In this document: positions 22,121 through 30,281 of the stretch, in pieces | Position numbering within the stretch: the stretch's first letter is position 1 | How the letters are laid out: each line of letters starts with the position of its first letter | DNA from: Halopseudomonas phragmitis | GTDB lineage: Bacteria; Pseudomonadota; Gammaproteobacteria; Pseudomonadales; Pseudomonadaceae | Direction of reading: 5' to 3' | DNA length: 64,000 bases | Assembly (NCBI RefSeq): GCF_002056295.1 | Contig: NZ_CP020100.1 | Location: forward strand, 1,511,501-1,575,500 | Made by a program: the position numbers and the translations under genes | The notes under the pieces: generated by a model | The model's database searches: none | Told to the model about the DNA's origin: nothing | What the model saw: the letters and a program-made list of their open reading frames with translations, nothing else

Positions 22121-22780
22121 CTATTCTTCCAGCGCCTCGCGGCGGGTAATGCACTGGGCCAGCAGGGCTTCCAGGGCGGTTTGCAACTCGCCCATGAAGG
22201 CTTCGCAATCCTCGCCGGTTTCCAGCGCCTCGCCGACCACGGCATCGCAGTTGAACGGGACGATCATCGACCCGCCCTTGGGCAGGGCCTTGCCCAGTCC
22301 GTGCAGGGCAATTGGCGTGACCCGGGTGCCGGGATAGCTGCGTGCCAGGTGGTAGATGCCCTTGCGCAGCGGCTGCAACTGCTCCGGGTCGCCGCGGCTA
22401 CCCTCGGGGAACAGCAGCAGGATCTGGCCGTCGGCCAAGGCCTGCTGGCACTGTTCGAACACCTTGTCCTTGTCGACCTGACCCTGACGATCCAGCGGGA
22501 TGATGCCGATCAGGTTGAGTGACAGCCAGGTGGTGAAGCGGTTGCGCAGAAAATAGTCGGCGGCCGCCACCGGGCGCAGGCGTGCCAGGGCTGACAGCGG
22601 GTACAGCGACATCAGCACCAGGGTGTCCAGGTGGCTGTTGTGGTTGGCGGCCAGGATCGCCGGCCCCTGGGTAGGCAGTTTCTCGCGCTGCATCACGTTG
22701 AGGCCGAGCATCAGGTAGACCACCGGGCGCACGATCAGCAGGAAGAACAGGATCTTCGGCAGACGTTGCAGAAAAGGCAT
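22121..22780 (-). CDS. 1-acyl-sn-glycerol-3-phosphate acyltransferase-like (PlsC family)
   Basis: This 219-residue membrane-associated acyltransferase likely converts lysophosphatidic to phosphatidic acid. It has an N-terminal hydrophobic segment (residues 8-28), the HX4D catalytic motif NHNSHLD with His 47 and Asp 52, and the acceptor-binding motif FPEGSRG. It is the last gene of a four-gene minus-strand operon with a CdsA-like and a CDP-alcohol phosphotransferase-like protein, so a complete short phospholipid pathway is clustered. A similar cluster exists in P. aeruginosa around PA2536-PA2541. Its 3' end faces dld, 15 bases away. Confidence 0.88.
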   Translation of the reverse strand: MPFLQRLPKILFFLLIVRPVVYLMLGLNVMQREKLPTQGPAILAANHNSHLDTLVLMSLYPLSALARLRPVAAADYFLRNRFTTWLSLNLIGIIPLDRQGQVDKDKVFEQCQQALADGQILLLFPEGSRGDPEQLQPLRKGIYHLARSYPGTRVTPIALHGLGKALPKGGSMIVPFNCDAVVGEALETGEDCEAFMGELQTALEALLAQCITRREALEE

Positions 22781-22790
22781 GTCGGACTCC

Positions 22791-23747
22791 TCAGTACGCC
22801 GTGTAACGCAGGAAGTGGAAGAACAGCGGCGCGGTATACATCAGGCTGTCGATACGATCGAGAATACCGCCGTGGCCGGGAATCAGACGGCCGGTGTCCT
22901 TGATCCGCAGGTCGCGTTTGACCGCCGAGACGGTCAGGTCACCAACGAAACCGGCGACCCCGATCAGCAAGCCGGCGAACAGGCCTTGCCACCACAGCAG
23001 CGGGGTGAGCCACGGGGCCAGTAGAGCGCCGAGCAAAGTGGTGGTGGCGATGCCGCCAAGAAAACCTTCCCAGGTCTTGTTCGGGCTGATGCCAGGGACG
23101 ATCTTGCGGTTGCCGAAGGTCTTGCCCCAGATGTACTGGGCGACATCATTGAACTGGGTCAGGAACACCAGATACAGCACCAGGCCGACACCGCCGCCAG
23201 CCGGGTTGTTCTCCGCCGGCAGCATCAGCAGGTAGGCTACGTGACTGATGGCGAACACTGTGGTCATCACCGCCCACTGATACGAGGCCACCGCGCGGAT
23301 GAAGCCTTTGGTCTCACCCAGCAGCAGCAAGCCGAAGGGGATCATCAGGAACAGGTAGACCGGAATGAAGATGGTGAACATGCCGTACCAGTCGGTGGCG
23401 ATCCAGTAGTAGTGCACCGGGATCATCAGGTACAGCGCCAGAATCAGCCGACGATCGGTCAGCCGTACCGGCAGGATCGAGAAGAACTCACGCAGGGCGA
23501 TGAAGCTGAGGATGGTGAAGAAGATCAGCGAGGCGGTGCGGCCAATCATCAGAGCGGTAAACACCACCAGCACCATGATCCACCAGGAGTTGATGCGCTG
23601 GCGCAATTCCTGGTGCGCGTCGGCGCTCAGGCGGCTGCTCAGCAGCCACTGGCTGAGTGAGGCGATCACCAGCATGGCCAGCACCAGTAGCATGGCGGTG
23701 AGGGTGTTGGGTGTCAGTTCGAGCATGAACGGCAAGCCGATATCCAT
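22791..23747 (-). CDS. Phosphatidate cytidylyltransferase (CdsA family)
   Basis: CdsA-type enzymes make CDP-diacylglycerol from phosphatidic acid and CTP. The 318-residue protein has about eight membrane helices and the CDS signature in full: SPNKTWEGFLGG and, later, GDLTVSAVKRDLRIKDTGRLIPGHGGILDRIDSL. Pseudomonads normally carry the main cdsA beside dxr and uppS, so this is probably a second, accessory copy. The gene lies between a PlsC-like and a CDP-alcohol phosphotransferase-like gene with gaps of 10 and 3 bases, which implies one operon. Its start has GGGAGC upstream. Confidence 0.9.
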   Translation of the reverse strand: MDIGLPFMLELTPNTLTAMLLVLAMLVIASLSQWLLSSRLSADAHQELRQRINSWWIMVLVVFTALMIGRTASLIFFTILSFIALREFFSILPVRLTDRRLILALYLMIPVHYYWIATDWYGMFTIFIPVYLFLMIPFGLLLLGETKGFIRAVASYQWAVMTTVFAISHVAYLLMLPAENNPAGGGVGLVLYLVFLTQFNDVAQYIWGKTFGNRKIVPGISPNKTWEGFLGGIATTTLLGALLAPWLTPLLWWQGLFAGLLIGVAGFVGDLTVSAVKRDLRIKDTGRLIPGHGGILDRIDSLMYTAPLFFHFLRYTAY

Positions 23748-23750
23748 GGC

Positions 23751-24407
23751 TCAGGCTCCCTGGTTCAGTTGTTGATAGGCGCTCAGCAGCCGGCGCACAC
23801 AGGTCAGGGCGCTGCCGGCGACCAGCACGATCAGCGCGACCCAGAGGATCTGGCCATTGCCGTCCCAGAGAAACTCCAGCGCCGAGGCCAGGCAGGCCAG
23901 GGTCAGCAGGGCCATGCGCTGTTGCTTGGCCATCGGCCCGCGAAAATCAGCCGGCAGGCCCAGCGATACGCCGAGTACCCGGATGTAGGCTGTCATCACC
24001 GCCAGCAGTGCGCCAAGCCAGGCCAGCCACATGGCCGAGGGATATTCCGGCAGGGCGAAGCCGCAGGCGACGATTAGCAGTGGATCGGCGATGCGATCAG
24101 GCACGTCGTTGAACAGCTCGCCAGCCGGGGTTTGCTTGCCGCCTTCCATTGCCACCATGCCGTCGAACAGGTTACACAGCAGCCGGCACTGGATCATCAA
24201 CGCCGCCAGCACCAGCCACAGGGACCACAGGCCGCCGCTGCTGTATCCGGCGGCGATCAGCGCGGCGCCACCAGCAGCGGCGAACAGCACGCTGAGCACG
24301 GAAATCTGGTTCGGGGTCACCTGGCGTTGGCTGAGCCAGGCGGCGATACGGTTCATGATCCGCTGGTCGCGAATCTTCAGCGGACGGCGATTGGACGCTT
24401 CACTCAT
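23751..24407 (-). CDS. CDP-alcohol phosphatidyltransferase family protein
   Basis: This 218-residue membrane protein belongs to the PgsA/PssA superfamily, which transfers a phosphatidyl group from CDP-diacylglycerol to an alcohol. The motif is readable as DGMVAM-x8-GELFNDVPD near residues 82-104. Against the usual DG-x2-AR-x8-G-x3-D-x3-D pattern, the arginine is methionine and one aspartate is asparagine. The substrate alcohol is therefore unclear. Helices flank the motif. It lies directly upstream of the CdsA-like gene and overlaps the preceding membrane protein gene by 8 bases. Confidence 0.82.
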   Translation of the reverse strand: MSEASNRRPLKIRDQRIMNRIAAWLSQRQVTPNQISVLSVLFAAAGGAALIAAGYSSGGLWSLWLVLAALMIQCRLLCNLFDGMVAMEGGKQTPAGELFNDVPDRIADPLLIVACGFALPEYPSAMWLAWLGALLAVMTAYIRVLGVSLGLPADFRGPMAKQQRMALLTLACLASALEFLWDGNGQILWVALIVLVAGSALTCVRRLLSAYQQLNQGA

Positions 24408-24819
24408 GGTTGGGCTCGCTGTGGGCGACAGAGTCGCGGGTTTGTTTGGCCAGACGCAGGGTCAGGTACAGGCAGAAGGCCAGGGCCAGACTGCTGGGTG
24501 GAATGATGGTGAGCCATAGGTTGGGCGTTTGCCCCAGGCTGTGAATCAGATACAGCAGGCTGCTGCTGACGCTGACAATCAGGCAGGGCGGTGCCAGCAC
24601 CTTGATCAAGGGATGGTGAAATCGGTGGTAAAGGCGAGTGGCCAGGGCCGCCATGATCAAAGTGATCACCGCGCTGGCAGTGCCCTGCAGGGCGCCGGCC
24701 AGAACCGCCTGGGCAATGCCGACGCTCTGGTTGGCTAGCACTGCCCAGCCGCCCCAGAGCACGAACGCCAATGCGGCGGCGGGCAGGCGCTGGTCAGCGC
24801 TGGCATCCTTGCTGGGCAT
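24400..24819 (-). CDS. Small integral membrane protein in a phospholipid operon
   Basis: I do not recognise this 139-residue protein. It is strongly hydrophobic with about four membrane helices (roughly residues 12-30, 36-58, 74-96 and 102-122) and a polar, Glu- and His-containing tail. It is the first gene of the operon that continues with CDP-alcohol phosphotransferase-like, CdsA-like and PlsC-like genes, and its end overlaps the next gene by 8 bases. AAGGA lies before the ATG. A role supporting lipid synthesis or transport is a reasonable guess from context alone. Confidence 0.7.
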   Translation of the reverse strand: MPSKDASADQRLPAAALAFVLWGGWAVLANQSVGIAQAVLAGALQGTASAVITLIMAALATRLYHRFHHPLIKVLAPPCLIVSVSSSLLYLIHSLGQTPNLWLTIIPPSSLALAFCLYLTLRLAKQTRDSVAHSEPNHE

Positions 24820-25057
24820 AAATCGTCATCCTTTGACTGCGGTGGGTTTTCAGAACTCGGGAGTATATAGCCTGTGCTCTCGGCTGTGCACTGCCTTGAT
24901 CGGCTCGGGGTGTGATCGACTGCCCGATCCCGTTCATGGCTTTTGCTGGGGCGGTCGCGGAGGGCTATAGTCACAACTCCATAACCTTCTTCTCAAAACG
25001 CCGCGGCTCCTGGGCTTGTTGGCTTGAGAGTGCTGACCTGATTACAGGAGGTAATCC

Positions 25058-25666
25058 GTGCGTGTACTGATCCTTGCAACCTCGCTGCTGACGCTGAGTC
25101 TTGTCCAGGCCCATGCCCAGACCTTGTCGCCTTTGCCGGAACCCGGTCTGTGGCGCAGTGAGGCTACTACCCTGGTCAATGGCCAGGATGTTATCGCGGC
25201 CATGCGCGAGGCCCAGAAGCAAATGCTTAGCAGCCTGCCGGAAGAGTATCGGCTGGCGATGGAAGAAATGATGGGCGGTACCGACGATCTGGCGGTGGAG
25301 ATGCAATGCATCACCGCTGAGGATGCCTCCAGCCTGATCGATCCGGCCTCGCTGATGGCGGAGATGCGCGAGGAAATGCCCAACTGCAATATGCAGATCA
25401 GTCAGGATGGGGCTTCCCGGTTGCGCTTTACCGGGCACTGCGAGCCGGGTGCCGATGATGGTTTTGTGGGCGACGTCCAAGGTGAACTGTTGATGGTCAG
25501 CAACCGGGAGATGCGTTCCAGTTTCACCGGCAAGGGGCGGCTCAATATCGACACTGATGATATTCCGCCAGGCATGGAAGGGCTGGAGAGCGGCCCGCTG
25601 GATATCCGTCAGACCGAGGTATCGGTATGGGTTGGCAGTGACTGCGGCGAGTTGGCGGAGATGTGA
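25058..25666 (+). CDS. DUF3617-like secreted protein
   Basis: This 202-residue protein of unknown function has a signal peptide, MRVLILATSLLTLSLVQAHAQ, so it is probably periplasmic. The mature part matches the general plan of DUF3617 proteins: an opening PEPGLWRSEATTLVNGQ, then conserved cysteines in MQCITAED, MPNCNMQ and GHCEPG that may form disulfides. I start at the GTG at 25058, which has a very good AGGAGGT six bases upstream. It is the first of two small secreted-protein genes in the same direction. The divergent lipid operon starts 238 bases to its left; that gap presumably holds both promoters. Confidence 0.78.
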   Translation: MRVLILATSLLTLSLVQAHAQTLSPLPEPGLWRSEATTLVNGQDVIAAMREAQKQMLSSLPEEYRLAMEEMMGGTDDLAVEMQCITAEDASSLIDPASLMAEMREEMPNCNMQISQDGASRLRFTGHCEPGADDGFVGDVQGELLMVSNREMRSSFTGKGRLNIDTDDIPPGMEGLESGPLDIRQTEVSVWVGSDCGELAEM

Positions 25667-25762
25667 GTGCCAGCGATGGACGGTCCTGACCTTGGCGGGG
25701 GCGCAACTATACTGATCAAGAACCGGCACCCATAGCTCGTTAGGCCGGTAGGAGGTGAGTCA

Positions 25763-26005
25763 ATGCGTTCTTTGCTTGTGGTAATGGCGCTGCTGTTCAG
25801 TGGCGCTGTGCTGGCCATGCATTGTCCGGCAGACATGGCCAGAATCGATAGCATTTTGCAGAGCAGCCCGCCCAGCGATCCGGTGGTGCTGGAGCAGGTC
25901 AAGGCGTTGCGCGAAGAAGGTGAAGCCTTGCACAACGCCGGCCGTCATAGCGAGTCGGTCAAGGTGCTGGGCAAGGCTTTGCAGATGCTGGAAGCCAGTC
26001 AGTAG
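25763..26005 (+). CDS. Small secreted helical protein of unknown function
   Basis: This 80-residue protein is not one I recognise by name. A signal peptide, MRSLLVVMALLFSGAVLA, is followed by a mostly helical domain with two cores: CPADMARIDSILQ and VVLEQVKALREEGEALHNAGRHSESVKVLGKALQML. The second looks like a single TPR-type helix pair. The ATG is well supported by TAGGAGGTGAGTCA upstream. It lies 96 bases after the DUF3617-like gene and ends five bases before the convergent rhlE gene, so their 3' ends almost touch. A periplasmic location is inferred from the signal peptide. Confidence 0.75.
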   Translation: MRSLLVVMALLFSGAVLAMHCPADMARIDSILQSSPPSDPVVLEQVKALREEGEALHNAGRHSESVKVLGKALQMLEASQ

Positions 26006-26010
26006 CGGCT

Positions 26011-27447
26011 TTAGCCGCCAAACAGTGCCGGCTTCTCCCGCTCGCGGCGAGGGCCGCCAGCCGGCCGTGGCGCGCCGTCCTGGCGCTGCGGCTTGGCTGC
26101 CCGATTGCCGTTGACCTCGGTTCTGCGCGGTTTGTCCTGTGCCTGCTCATCGCGGCGGGGCGGTCGCTGACCGTTGCTTTGCCCTTGGCGCTTTTCATGC
26201 CGCGGCTTGTCATTGCGACCCTGACCGCGGGCCTGACCCTGTGGGCGCTGCCCACGTGGCTGACGCTCGGGGCGGTCGCTGTTGAGTTCGGCCTGGGCCG
26301 GCGGCTGGAAGTTCTGGTCGTCACCCTCTTCGATACGCTGACGGGTCATGCGCTCAATGGCCTTGAGCAGCTTTTCCTCATCCGGGCTGACCAGGGAAAT
26401 CGCTTCACCGCTGCGCCCGGCCCGGCCGGTACGGCCGATGCGGTGCACATAGTCTTCAGCCACGTTGGGCAGTTCGAAATTGACCACATGCGGCAACTGG
26501 TCGATGTCCAGACCGCGGGCGGCGATGTCGGTGGCGACCAGCAGACGAATTTTGTTGGCCTTGAAATCGGCCAGGGCTTTGGTACGGGCGTTCTGGCTCT
26601 TGTTGCCATGGATCGCGGCGGCCGGCAGGCCGTTCTTTTCCAGGTACTCGGCCAAGCGGTTGGCGCCGTGCTTGGTGCGAGTGAACACCAGTACCTGCTC
26701 CCAGGCGCCCAAGGTTACCAGGTGCGCCAGCAGCGCACGCTTGTGACCGGAGGCGATGCGGAACACTTTCTGTTCGATGCGCTCGACCGTGGTATTCGGC
26801 GGGGTGACTTCGATGCGCGCCGGGTTGTGCAGCAGGCGGTTGGCCAGTTCGGTGATTTCCTTCGAAAAGGTCGCCGAGAACAGCAGGTTCTGGCGTTTGG
26901 CCGGCAGCTTGGCAATCACCTTTTTCACGTCGTGGATGAAACCCATGTCGAGCATACGGTCGGCTTCGTCGAGTACCAGAATTTCCACCTTGGACAGGTC
27001 GACCATTTTCTGGTTGGTCAAATCCAGCAGGCGGCCGGGGCAGGCGACCAGTACGTCGAGGCCGGGGGCGATGGCCTTGACCTGGGGGCTGGCGCCGACG
27101 CCGCCGAAAATGCAGGCGCTTTTCAGTGGCAGATCACGGGCATAGGTGAGGATGCTGTCATGCACCTGGGCTGCCAGTTCGCGGGTCGGAGTCAGAACCA
27201 GAGCGCGAACCTGACGCGGCGCGCGTTTGTGGTTGGCGTCCGGGTGGCCGCCAGGGAACAGCAGCTCCAGCAGCGGCAAGGAGAAACCGGCGGTCTTGCC
27301 GGTGCCAGTCTGGGCGGCAACCATCAGGTCGCGGCCTTCCAGTACGGCAGGGATCGCCTGCGCCTGGACGGGGGTCGGAGTGGAATAGCCGGTGGCGGCG
27401 ACAGCGCTAACCAGCGCGTCGGACAGACCGAGAGAAGCAAAGGACAT
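26011..27447 (-). CDS. rhlE: ATP-dependent RNA helicase RhlE
   Basis: RhlE is a DEAD-box helicase involved in RNA turnover and ribosome assembly. The 478-residue protein has the full motif set: a Q-motif in [14 protein letters not shown], Walker [10 protein letters not shown] near residues 44-52, [18 protein letters not shown], the SAT motif in FSATFSKE, and [24 protein letters not shown] with [10 protein letters not shown]. After about residue 380 the tail is low-complexity and rich in Arg, Gln, Gly and Pro, a common RNA-binding tail in RhlE. No obvious operon partner is present. The start has only a weak ribosome-binding site. Confidence 0.93.
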   Translation of the reverse strand: MSFASLGLSDALVSAVAATGYSTPTPVQAQAIPAVLEGRDLMVAAQTGTGKTAGFSLPLLELLFPGGHPDANHKRAPRQVRALVLTPTRELAAQVHDSILTYARDLPLKSACIFGGVGASPQVKAIAPGLDVLVACPGRLLDLTNQKMVDLSKVEILVLDEADRMLDMGFIHDVKKVIAKLPAKRQNLLFSATFSKEITELANRLLHNPARIEVTPPNTTVERIEQKVFRIASGHKRALLAHLVTLGAWEQVLVFTRTKHGANRLAEYLEKNGLPAAAIHGNKSQNARTKALADFKANKIRLLVATDIAARGLDIDQLPHVVNFELPNVAEDYVHRIGRTGRAGRSGEAISLVSPDEEKLLKAIERMTRQRIEEGDDQNFQPPAQAELNSDRPERQPRGQRPQGQARGQGRNDKPRHEKRQGQSNGQRPPRRDEQAQDKPRRTEVNGNRAAKPQRQDGAPRPAGGPRREREKPALFGG

Positions 27448-27568
27448 TCAGATAACCCTGTGATGGCCGATGCGAACGGGTTGTTCGTGCGGCCGGTGAT
27501 GAAGGTCGCGGAGTTTAACAGATAACATGGACAAAGTGGCTGTCCGGTGATCGGTGGCCAGGGAGTCG

Positions 27569-27607
27569 CTGATTCAATCGAGCCTGGGCAGAGCTCGATT
27601 GAATCAG
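27569..27607. repeat. Perfect 15-bp inverted repeat downstream of metF
   Basis: CTGATTCAATCGAGC (27569-27583) and its exact complement GCTCGATTGAATCAG (27593-27607) flank nine bases. It lies 11 bases past the metF stop. Neither strand has a T-run after it, so it is not a classical terminator; it could protect the transcript end or bind a protein. Confidence 0.6.
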
Positions 27608-27617
27608 AGGTTCTGGC

Positions 27618-28463
27618 TTACTTGTTCAGGTTGCGCCACACCGCCAGACTCGGTTCGGCCTGATTGAGGGTGTAAAAGTGCAGGCCCGGTGCGCCGCCGT
27701 CGAGCAGGCGTTGGCACATGTCGCTGATTACGTCGGTGCCGAAGGCGACGATGCTGTCGCTGTCATCGCCGTAGGCTTCCAGTTGCTTGCGGATCCAGCG
27801 CGGAATCTCGGCGCCGCAGGCATCGGAGAAGCGCGCCAGCTTGCTGTAGTTGGTAATCGGCATGATGCCGGGCACGATCGGGATATCCACGCCGGCCTGG
27901 CGGACCCGGTCGACGAAGTGGAAGTAGCAGTCGGCGTTGAAGAAGTACTGGGTGATCGCGCTGTCGGCGCCGGCCTTGGCCTTGCGCACGAAGTTGGCCA
28001 GGTCATCCTCGAAGTTGCGGGCCTGGGGATGGGCTTCCGGGTAGGCGGCGACTTCAATAGTGAAGTGATCACCGGTCTCGGTGCGGATGAATTCGACCAG
28101 TTCGTTGGCGTAGCGCAGCTCGCCGGAGGCCTGACCCATGCCTGAGGGCAGGTCGCCACGCAGGGCGACAATACGCTTGATGCCGGCATCGCGGTACTGG
28201 TTGAGCAGGCTGCGCAGGTCGTCCTTGCTGTCGCCGACGCAGGACAGGTGCGGTGCGGTCGGCACTTTTACGTCGCCGTCCAGTTGCAGCACGGTGTTCA
28301 GCGTGCGGTCGCGGGTTGAGCCGCCGGCACCGTAGGTTACCGAGAAGAACTCGGGGTTGTGTGCCGCCAGCACATGGGCGGTGGCAATCAGTTTTTCATG
28401 TCCGGCGTCAGTCTTGGTCGGGAAAAACTCGAAGCTGACGGGCGCTTTGTTATGTGTGCTCAT
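27618..28463 (-). CDS. metF: Methylenetetrahydrofolate reductase
   Basis: MetF reduces 5,10-methylene-THF to 5-methyl-THF, the methyl donor for methionine synthesis. The 281-residue protein has the family's TIM-barrel signatures: SFEFFPTKTDAGHEKL near the N-terminus, FFSVTYGAGGSTRDRT with the flavin-proximal residues, VALRGDLPSG, IEVAAYPEAHPQA and AGADSAITQYFFNADCYFHFVDR. It lies 49 bases after ahcY in the same direction, so it is likely co-transcribed with ahcY and controlled by the SAH riboswitch upstream of that gene. ahcY and metF are commonly paired in pseudomonads. A 15-bp inverted repeat follows its stop codon. Confidence 0.96.
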   Translation of the reverse strand: MSTHNKAPVSFEFFPTKTDAGHEKLIATAHVLAAHNPEFFSVTYGAGGSTRDRTLNTVLQLDGDVKVPTAPHLSCVGDSKDDLRSLLNQYRDAGIKRIVALRGDLPSGMGQASGELRYANELVEFIRTETGDHFTIEVAAYPEAHPQARNFEDDLANFVRKAKAGADSAITQYFFNADCYFHFVDRVRQAGVDIPIVPGIMPITNYSKLARFSDACGAEIPRWIRKQLEAYGDDSDSIVAFGTDVISDMCQRLLDGGAPGLHFYTLNQAEPSLAVWRNLNK

Positions 28464-28512
28464 GCTCTGTCTCTATCGGGGCAGGGGCCTGGCGCACCAG
28501 GCCCGCTGCGGG

Positions 28513-29919
28513 TCAGTAGCGGTAATCGTCGGCCTTGAACGGCCCTTCGACGGTTACGCCGATGTAGTCGGCCTGGGTCTGGGTCAGGCGGGTGACGACG
28601 CCACCAAAGCCTTTGACCATTTCCAGCGCGACTTCTTCGTCGAGTTTCTTCGGCAACACTTCAACCCGCAGCTTGCTGGCCTTATCGGCAGCCGGCAGGT
28701 CGGCGAACTTCTCGCCATACAAGTGGATCTGGGCCAGTACCTGGTTGGCGAACGAGCCATCCATGATCCGGCTCGGGTGGCCGGTGGCGTTGCCGAGGTT
28801 CACCAGGCGGCCTTCGGCGAGCAGGATCAGGTAGTCGTCGTTGCTCGGGTCGAAGTTGTCCTTGCCGGTGCGGTGCAGCTTGTGTACCTGCGGCTTGACC
28901 TCTTCCCAGTGCCAGTTGGCGCGGGTGTAGGCAGTGTCGATTTCGTTGTCGAAGTGGCCGATGTTGCACACCACGGCGCGCTTTTTCAGCGCCTTGAGCA
29001 TGTTGGCGTCACAGACGTTGACGTTGCCGGTGGTGGTGACGATCAGGTCGATCTTGCCCAGCAGTTCCTTGTTGATGCTGGCTTCGGTGCCGTCGTTGAG
29101 GCCGTTGTTGTAGGGCGAGACGACTTCATAGCCGTCCATGCAGGCTTGCATGGCGCAGATCGGGTCGACTTCGCTGACCTTGACGATCATGCCTTCCTGG
29201 CGCAGCGAGGCGGCCGAGCCCTTGCCCACGTCGCCATAGCCGATGACCAGGGCCTGCTTGCCGGACAGCAGGTGGTCGGTGGCGCGCTTGATGGCGTCGT
29301 TGAGGCTGTGGCGGCAGCCGTACTTGTTGTCGTTCTTGCTCTTGGTCACCGAGTCGTTGACGTTGATCGCCGGGACTTTGAGGGTGCCTTTTTTCAGCAT
29401 GTCGAGCAGGCGGTGGACACCGGTGGTGGTTTCTTCGGTGATGCCGTGAATGCGCTCGAGCATTTGCGGGTATTTGTTGTGGAGGATTTCGGTCAGGTCG
29501 CCGCCATCATCCAGAACCATGTTGGCGTCCCAGGGCTGGCCGTCCTTGAGGATGGTCTGCTCGATACACCATTCGTACTCTTCTTCGGTTTCACCTTTCC
29601 AGGCGAATACCGGGATGCCGGCAGCAGCGATGGCGGCGGCGGCCTGGTCCTGGGTGGAGAAGATGTTGCATGATGACCAGCGCACTTCGGCACCCAGGGC
29701 GGTGAGGGTTTCGATCAGTACCGCAGTCTGGATGGTCATGTGGATACAGCCAAGGATTTTGGCGCCCTTGAGCGGCTGTTCGCCGGCGTATTTGCGGCGC
29801 AGGCCCATCAGTGCCGGCATTTCCGATTCGGCGATGATGATTTCCCGGCGACCCCAGGCGGCCAGGCTGATGTCGGCGACTTTGTAGTCGGTAAAGTTTT
29901 CGTTCATAACTGCACTCAT
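28513..29919 (-). CDS. ahcY: S-adenosylhomocysteine hydrolase
   Basis: AhcY splits S-adenosylhomocysteine, the inhibitory product of methyl transfer, into adenosine and homocysteine. The 468-residue protein is of the long bacterial type. It shows [40 protein letters not shown], the NAD-binding [17 protein letters not shown] and [10 protein letters not shown]. It carries the extra internal segment around [39 protein letters not shown] seen in eukaryote-like forms. Its start follows GGAGA by 6 bases. An SAH riboswitch aptamer lies just upstream, so high SAH should raise expression. metF follows on the same strand. Confidence 0.97.
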   Translation of the reverse strand: MSAVMNENFTDYKVADISLAAWGRREIIIAESEMPALMGLRRKYAGEQPLKGAKILGCIHMTIQTAVLIETLTALGAEVRWSSCNIFSTQDQAAAAIAAAGIPVFAWKGETEEEYEWCIEQTILKDGQPWDANMVLDDGGDLTEILHNKYPQMLERIHGITEETTTGVHRLLDMLKKGTLKVPAINVNDSVTKSKNDNKYGCRHSLNDAIKRATDHLLSGKQALVIGYGDVGKGSAASLRQEGMIVKVSEVDPICAMQACMDGYEVVSPYNNGLNDGTEASINKELLGKIDLIVTTTGNVNVCDANMLKALKKRAVVCNIGHFDNEIDTAYTRANWHWEEVKPQVHKLHRTGKDNFDPSNDDYLILLAEGRLVNLGNATGHPSRIMDGSFANQVLAQIHLYGEKFADLPAADKASKLRVEVLPKKLDEEVALEMVKGFGGVVTRLTQTQADYIGVTVEGPFKADDYRY

Positions 29920-29925
29920 GCGGTT

Positions 29926-30013
29926 TCTCCATTCGTTTGTGCGAATGGGCGCGGTTGTTTCTCATCTGCCCCGGACCGAGCCTGACGACCAATGTCGCTG
30001 CAGCGCCCCTCGG
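29926..30013 (-). promoter_or_regulatory. SAH riboswitch upstream of ahcY
   Basis: Read on the minus strand, the aptamer starts CCGAGGGGCGCTGCAGCG, close to the known SAH riboswitch consensus. CCGAG (30013-30009) pairs with CTCGG (29980-29976), and GGGCGC (30008-30003) can pair with GCGCCC (29952-29947). The expression platform also shows: CCATTCG (29948-29942) pairs with CGAATGG (29935-29929), which overlaps the Shine-Dalgarno GGAGA. The two alternatives share two bases at 29947-29948. SAH binding would thus release the ribosome site and raise AhcY. Confidence 0.88.
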
Positions 30014-30120
30014 TTGGGGTGTATTGCAAACTGTGTGCGGTGGCTGTTGTACGGATTGCTTGTCGTTACAATTCCACCGTTTGCGTAGCACTGATTGAAT
30101 CAATAAGCGTGCCTGCGGCA

Positions 30121-30218
30121 TTGCCAGTCACCTGTTCCGGACATGCTACAAGCACATCCCTGTGCGCTCGGCGATGCCCATCCCTGGGCATCGACGGTCC
30201 AGAACAGGTGACTGGCAA
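30121..30218 (+). repeat. 98-nt structured element, copy A
   Basis: Outer arms 30121-30142 and 30197-30218 pair over 22 positions with one C-A mismatch. The arms begin TTGCC and end GGCAA. Inside are two hairpins with identical TCCC loops: GCACA with TGTGC (30152-30156, 30161-30165) and CGATGCCCA with TGGGCATCG (30172-30180, 30185-30193). The same layout and exact length recur at 36475-36572 with changed but still paired bases. It lies between the ahcY riboswitch and a cytochrome c' lipoprotein gene. The orientation is given as read; it could act on either strand. Confidence 0.85.
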
Positions 30219-30281
30219 CACCGCCTGCAGTCCTGTGCAGTCAATCAGTGCTCCACCTTCTTCTTTGTGTCGGATGAAACC

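Noticed and set aside
26179-27525. A 448-codon plus-strand frame opposite rhlE
   Set aside because: Shadow of the helicase gene in a GC-rich genome; no recognisable domain. The same applies to the frames opposite ahcY (28357-29673), lldP (16925-18151) and pgk (36635-37843).
30121-30218. Possible integron attC site
   Set aside because: The stem-loop with variable arms is suggestive, but the required GTTRRRY and RYYYAAC core sites are absent from both copies and no integrase or cassette array is present.
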